From positions 9,478 to 16,865 of the forward strand of contig DLFY01000288.1 of the NCBI GenBank assembly GCA_002482415.1: DNA of 7,388 bases. The letters are read 5' to 3'. The DNA comes from Phycisphaerales bacterium UBA7708. Lineage in GTDB: Bacteria > Planctomycetota > Phycisphaerae > Sedimentisphaerales > Anaerohalosphaeraceae. The notes beneath the pieces were generated by a model. The model was not told where the DNA came from. It saw nothing but the letters and a program-made list of their open reading frames with translations, and made no database searches. How positions within the stretch are numbered: position 1 is the first letter of the stretch; each line of letters starts with the position of its first letter. The position numbers and the translations under genes were made by a program. Below, in pieces: positions 5,519 through 7,388 of this stretch.

Positions 5519-6586
5519 TTATTTGGCGACATCAGTACCCTTGAAACCGCTCGGCGGCTGGCTGCATAGATGCGTAAATAGCTCTGCCACGCGCCTGCAT
5601 TGCTGGTCATCGGCACGCAAATACCGGTGTTTTCCATCCGCTTTTTCGATAAATCGTGTCACACCGCTATCCGGCTCCACGATGATCTGACCTGCAGGCG
5701 AAAGGCCAAAATACTTCCGCTCCGGCCGGACCGCATACAGCACACTGGTCAGATCCCACGTCGGCCGGTCATAGGGGAAATTCATATACGATTCATACGC
5801 CACCCGCAGCGGATGCTGTGGGACATAGCGATAATCCAGGCTAATGCTCTGGGCCGGGTACAAAATGGCCTCGCCAATTTCAAAGCCGCTGGCCACAATC
5901 TCCCCCGGCCATTCCTCGAACAGCTTTTTTGCCGATGGAATATCCATAATTATATTGTATTCCCGCCCCGGTTTGCCGTCTTTTTCCACAAATGCCCCGC
6001 CCATCAGCGACAGCAGCCGCACCTTGTGCCTGACCAGATCCATCCCCGACAGCGTGCTGGCCGTATCGGGTTTGCTGTCCAGCAGCCGAGCCAGGTTGGT
6101 CGAAAATCCCACCTGCACCATGACCACCGACTGGTCGGCCTGTCCGGCCAGCGCCTGCCGCAGGACTGTTACTGCATCCGGGGCATCCTCACCCTTTTTC
6201 AGGTCGTATGTAAACGCCGGCTGCCCGCCGGGAGCTTTGGTCTCCAGGGTCTGCCGCAGGTATGAGCCGTCCTCGGGCGTCACGCCGCCGCGAACAACCC
6301 CAACCGGAATTTCTCCCCGGCCGTAAAAAGTATTAACCATATCCACAAACGGCCCCGCCCAGGTGTTGTCCTTGCTCAGCGTCACCGCCAGCAGCCTGCA
6401 TTCCCCCCGGGTCTGCAGCGTATGAATCAGCCCCAGCGCCAGGGCATCGTCGATATCATTGCCCATATCCGTATCAAAGATAATCGGCACCGGCCCGGCC
6501 CCCGCCTCACCCGCCGCTGCGGCCATACCAGCCACCACCAGCACCATCACCACGCCCCACAGCAGCATGTTTTTCAAGTAGTCCAT
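5519..6586 (-). CDS. Secreted nucleoside hydrolase-like protein (inosine/uridine-preferring family)
   Basis: A 355-residue exported member of the IU-nucleoside hydrolase superfamily, which cleaves the N-glycosidic bond of ribonucleosides using a Ca2+ ion held by Asp residues. Residues about 6-27 form a hydrophobic export signal (MLLWGVVMVLVVAGMAAAAG). The metal-site motif is IIFDTDMGNDIDDALALGLI (35-54), a DxDxGNDxDD form two residues longer than the classical DxDPGxDD. Later landmarks are VVMVQVGFSTNLARLL (154-169), LLSLMGGAF (191-199), REYNIIMDIPSA (208-219; Asn211) and RPTWDLTSVLYAV (274-286). The last carries the equivalent of the metal-binding C-terminal Asp (Asp278), but the preceding residue, His241 in the Crithidia enzyme, is Trp277. 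Substrate preference may therefore differ, and a glycan substrate is possible. The start at 6586 has AAAGGAG 5 bases upstream; the in-frame ATG at 6601 lacks one. It follows the TPR gene by 35 bases. Confidence 0.85.
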   Translation of the reverse strand: MDYLKNMLLWGVVMVLVVAGMAAAAGEAGAGPVPIIFDTDMGNDIDDALALGLIHTLQTRGECRLLAVTLSKDNTWAGPFVDMVNTFYGRGEIPVGVVRGGVTPEDGSYLRQTLETKAPGGQPAFTYDLKKGEDAPDAVTVLRQALAGQADQSVVMVQVGFSTNLARLLDSKPDTASTLSGMDLVRHKVRLLSLMGGAFVEKDGKPGREYNIIMDIPSAKKLFEEWPGEIVASGFEIGEAILYPAQSISLDYRYVPQHPLRVAYESYMNFPYDRPTWDLTSVLYAVRPERKYFGLSPAGQIIVEPDSGVTRFIEKADGKHRYLRADDQQCRRVAELFTHLCSQPPSGFKGTDVAK

Positions 6587-6591
6587 ATCGT

Positions 6592-6598
6592 CTCCTTT
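6592..6598 (-). promoter_or_regulatory. Ribosome binding site of the nucleoside hydrolase-like gene
   Basis: AAAGGAG on the minus strand, with its GGAG 5 bases from the ATG at 6586. It lies downstream of the in-frame ATG at 6601, so 6586 is the better start and the first five codons of the longer frame are not part of the protein. Confidence 0.75.
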
Positions 6599-6621
6599 CA
6601 AATTTCTGGTTTTGTCTCAAT

Positions 6622-7164
6622 TTAGATGTCTTGATTATAATGGTTTTCACCCGTATTGCATTTCTGTTTTCCCATGATTTGTTTGGCATATGCCGTCAGA
6701 AACGGCAGTTCATTCTTTTGCGATTCTAATCTTTCTTTCAGTTCAGGGGTCTCTAATTCATAGCAAAGCTTATTATATCTCCCTTTTTTGTGGTATTGCA
6801 CGGCCTTGTCGAAATACATCAGTGCTTCACGATACTCTTTCTTTTTAAGTGCGATATACCCCATAAACTCATACACCTCAGAGCTGTGATAATTTCTTTT
6901 CATATTGATTTTCAATGCTTTAAATAAAGCGGTTTCCGCTTTTTCAAAGTCTTTATTCCAGAAGTAGGCCTGTCCTAAACAGGAATACACAACACTTTCT
7001 GCGCTTGACATCGCCCCATTCATCAGAATGGCTCTGTAATATTTGATCCCTCTGGGGTAGTCGTGATTCTTGAAAACTGCAAGCAGTGCCTTAGTGTACC
7101 AAATCATACATTTTCGAACATTTGGACTGACCAAAATTTTATAGATAAATCGAATCTTGTTCAT
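6622..7164 (-). CDS. Small cytoplasmic tetratricopeptide-repeat protein
   Basis: A 180-residue TPR protein, presumably a protein-interaction module; the partner is unknown. Two clear repeats are visible. Residues 56-89 contain CLGQAYFWNKDFEKAETALF, with the W/L-G-Y-A-F-A-P-like pattern degenerate at its end. Residues 95-128 contain YEFMGYIALKKKEYREALMYFDKA. A more degenerate repeat precedes them (about 22-52, KNHDYPRGIKYYRAIL). The C-terminal 50 residues are charged and helical in character (ELKERLESQKNELPFL). There is no signal peptide and no obvious membrane segment, unlike its neighbours. Base composition is visibly lower in GC than the rest of the window: bases 6901-6960 have 18 G+C of 60, against 41 of 60 at 6121-6180. 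There is no Shine-Dalgarno before the ATG at 7164; a small inverted repeat occupies that place. The gap to the nucleoside hydrolase is 35 bases with no terminator. It may be a recent arrival or a poorly conserved local gene. Confidence 0.7.
   Translation of the reverse strand: MNKIRFIYKILVSPNVRKCMIWYTKALLAVFKNHDYPRGIKYYRAILMNGAMSSAESVVYSCLGQAYFWNKDFEKAETALFKALKINMKRNYHSSEVYEFMGYIALKKKEYREALMYFDKAVQYHKKGRYNKLCYELETPELKERLESQKNELPFLTAYAKQIMGKQKCNTGENHYNQDI
6634..6639 (-). promoter_or_regulatory. Perfect TATAAT -10 element before the nucleoside hydrolase-like gene
   Basis: A consensus TATAAT on the minus strand lies inside the last codons of the TPR gene. Start of transcription would be near 6627, giving a leader of about 40 bases to the ATG at 6586. 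No good -35 is found at 16-18 bases and no extended TG. It may be a real activator-dependent promoter or chance in AT-rich DNA. Confidence 0.35.
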
Positions 7165-7166
7165 TT

Positions 7167-7189
7167 GTTGTTAATGTGATTAATACAAC
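7167..7189 (-). repeat. Inverted repeat in the TPR gene leader, in place of a Shine-Dalgarno
   Basis: GTTGT (7167-7171) and ACAAC (7185-7189) flank TAAT-GTG-ATTA, giving a two-part stem (5 + 4 pairs) with a two-base bulge. It ends 2 bases before the ATG at 7164. It may be an operator or a leader hairpin; chance is possible in AT-rich sequence. Confidence 0.35.
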
Positions 7190-7202
7190 TGGCTATTTGC
7201 AT

Positions 7203-7232
7203 TTTGTATTTTTTAATTCGTTGCCTGTTCAA
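7203..7232 (-). promoter_or_regulatory. Candidate promoter of the TPR gene (proximal)
   Basis: TTGAAC (7232-7227) and TACAAA (7208-7203) on the minus strand with 18 bases between, each 4 of 6 to consensus. Predicted leader is about 30 bases and would include the inverted repeat at 7167-7189. Confidence 0.3.
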
Positions 7233-7289
7233 CGCCTTGGGCAGACAATTTCATCCAGGATCGGTATATAAAGTGTTTTCCATAGACAT

Positions 7290-7318
7290 ATCCTACAATT
7301 TCTATCGTTTATTTTCAA
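7290..7318 (-). promoter_or_regulatory. Candidate promoter of the TPR gene (distal)
   Basis: TTGAAA (7318-7313, 5 of 6) and TAGGAT (7295-7290, 4 of 6) on the minus strand with 17 bases between. It would give a leader of about 120 bases. It is an alternative to the proximal site; neither is strong. Confidence 0.3.
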
Positions 7319-7388
7319 CCCCTAATCATTCAGAATTACTTTACTGCAAAGCGTGACAAAATTGTAAGAAAACTCTTGTATAGATTTG

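Larger units (their letters stand above)
7165..7388. other. AT-rich noncoding stretch upstream of the TPR gene
   Basis: No reading frame with coding character, tRNA-like fold or convincing repeat array was found in these 224 bases. It probably holds the promoter region of the TPR gene and perhaps the start of a divergent unit beyond the right edge. Confidence 0.6.

Noticed and set aside
5600..6265. 221-codon open frame on the plus strand opposite the nucleoside hydrolase-like gene, and a 232-codon one at 4992-5690
   Set aside because: Both are antisense to well-supported genes and show no domain or ribosome site; the second also runs across two genes and a promoter.
7294..7366. TACAATTT / AAATTGTA inverted repeat spaced by 57 bases
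   Set aside because: An 8-base AT-rich match at that distance is easily expected by chance in this stretch and pairs with no other signal.

Overview
The window reads as a piece of a bacterial chromosome, most likely from a planctomycete of the Phycisphaerae/Sedimentisphaerales type. The reasons are a secreted PA14 protein that ends in a dockerin-like pair of EF-hand loops close to the 'DLxxDGxINLxDFAxLASxW' form common in that group, several signal-peptide-bearing enzymes for sugar or nucleoside turnover, and fairly GC-rich coding DNA. This taxonomic placement is inference from protein style; no rRNA or other marker is present.

Left half, plus strand (1-2567): three tightly packed genes, with gaps of 7 and 10 bases. 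They encode a GH43-like five-bladed beta-propeller glycosidase (its start lies off the left edge), the 16S rRNA m7G527 methyltransferase RsmG, and a secreted SGNH/GDSL-type hydrolase. A housekeeping rRNA methyltransferase between two carbohydrate-type enzymes is an unusual order, because rsmG normally sits near mnmG/parAB.

Right half, minus strand (7164 down to 2592), in transcription order: an AT-rich cytoplasmic TPR protein, a secreted nucleoside hydrolase-like protein, a secreted PA14/dockerin-like protein, and a large secreted clan GH-A glycosidase (GH39-like). The glycosidase appears to carry a GATase1-like domain inserted inside its barrel. The two gene groups converge with only 24 bases between stop codons. 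A very good sigma70-type promoter precedes the PA14 gene. A hairpin followed by a T5 run lies between the PA14 and glycosidase genes.

Taken together, four of the seven genes encode exported or probably exported hydrolases or binding proteins, and the window-edge glycosidase may be a fifth. This suggests scavenging of glycans, acylated sugars and nucleosides outside the cytoplasm. No transporter, sulfatase, SusC/D pair, sensor or mobile element is visible, so a complete utilisation locus cannot be claimed. The last 224 bases (7165-7388) are AT-rich and noncoding, with possible promoters for the TPR gene. No tRNA, rRNA, CRISPR array or insertion sequence was seen.
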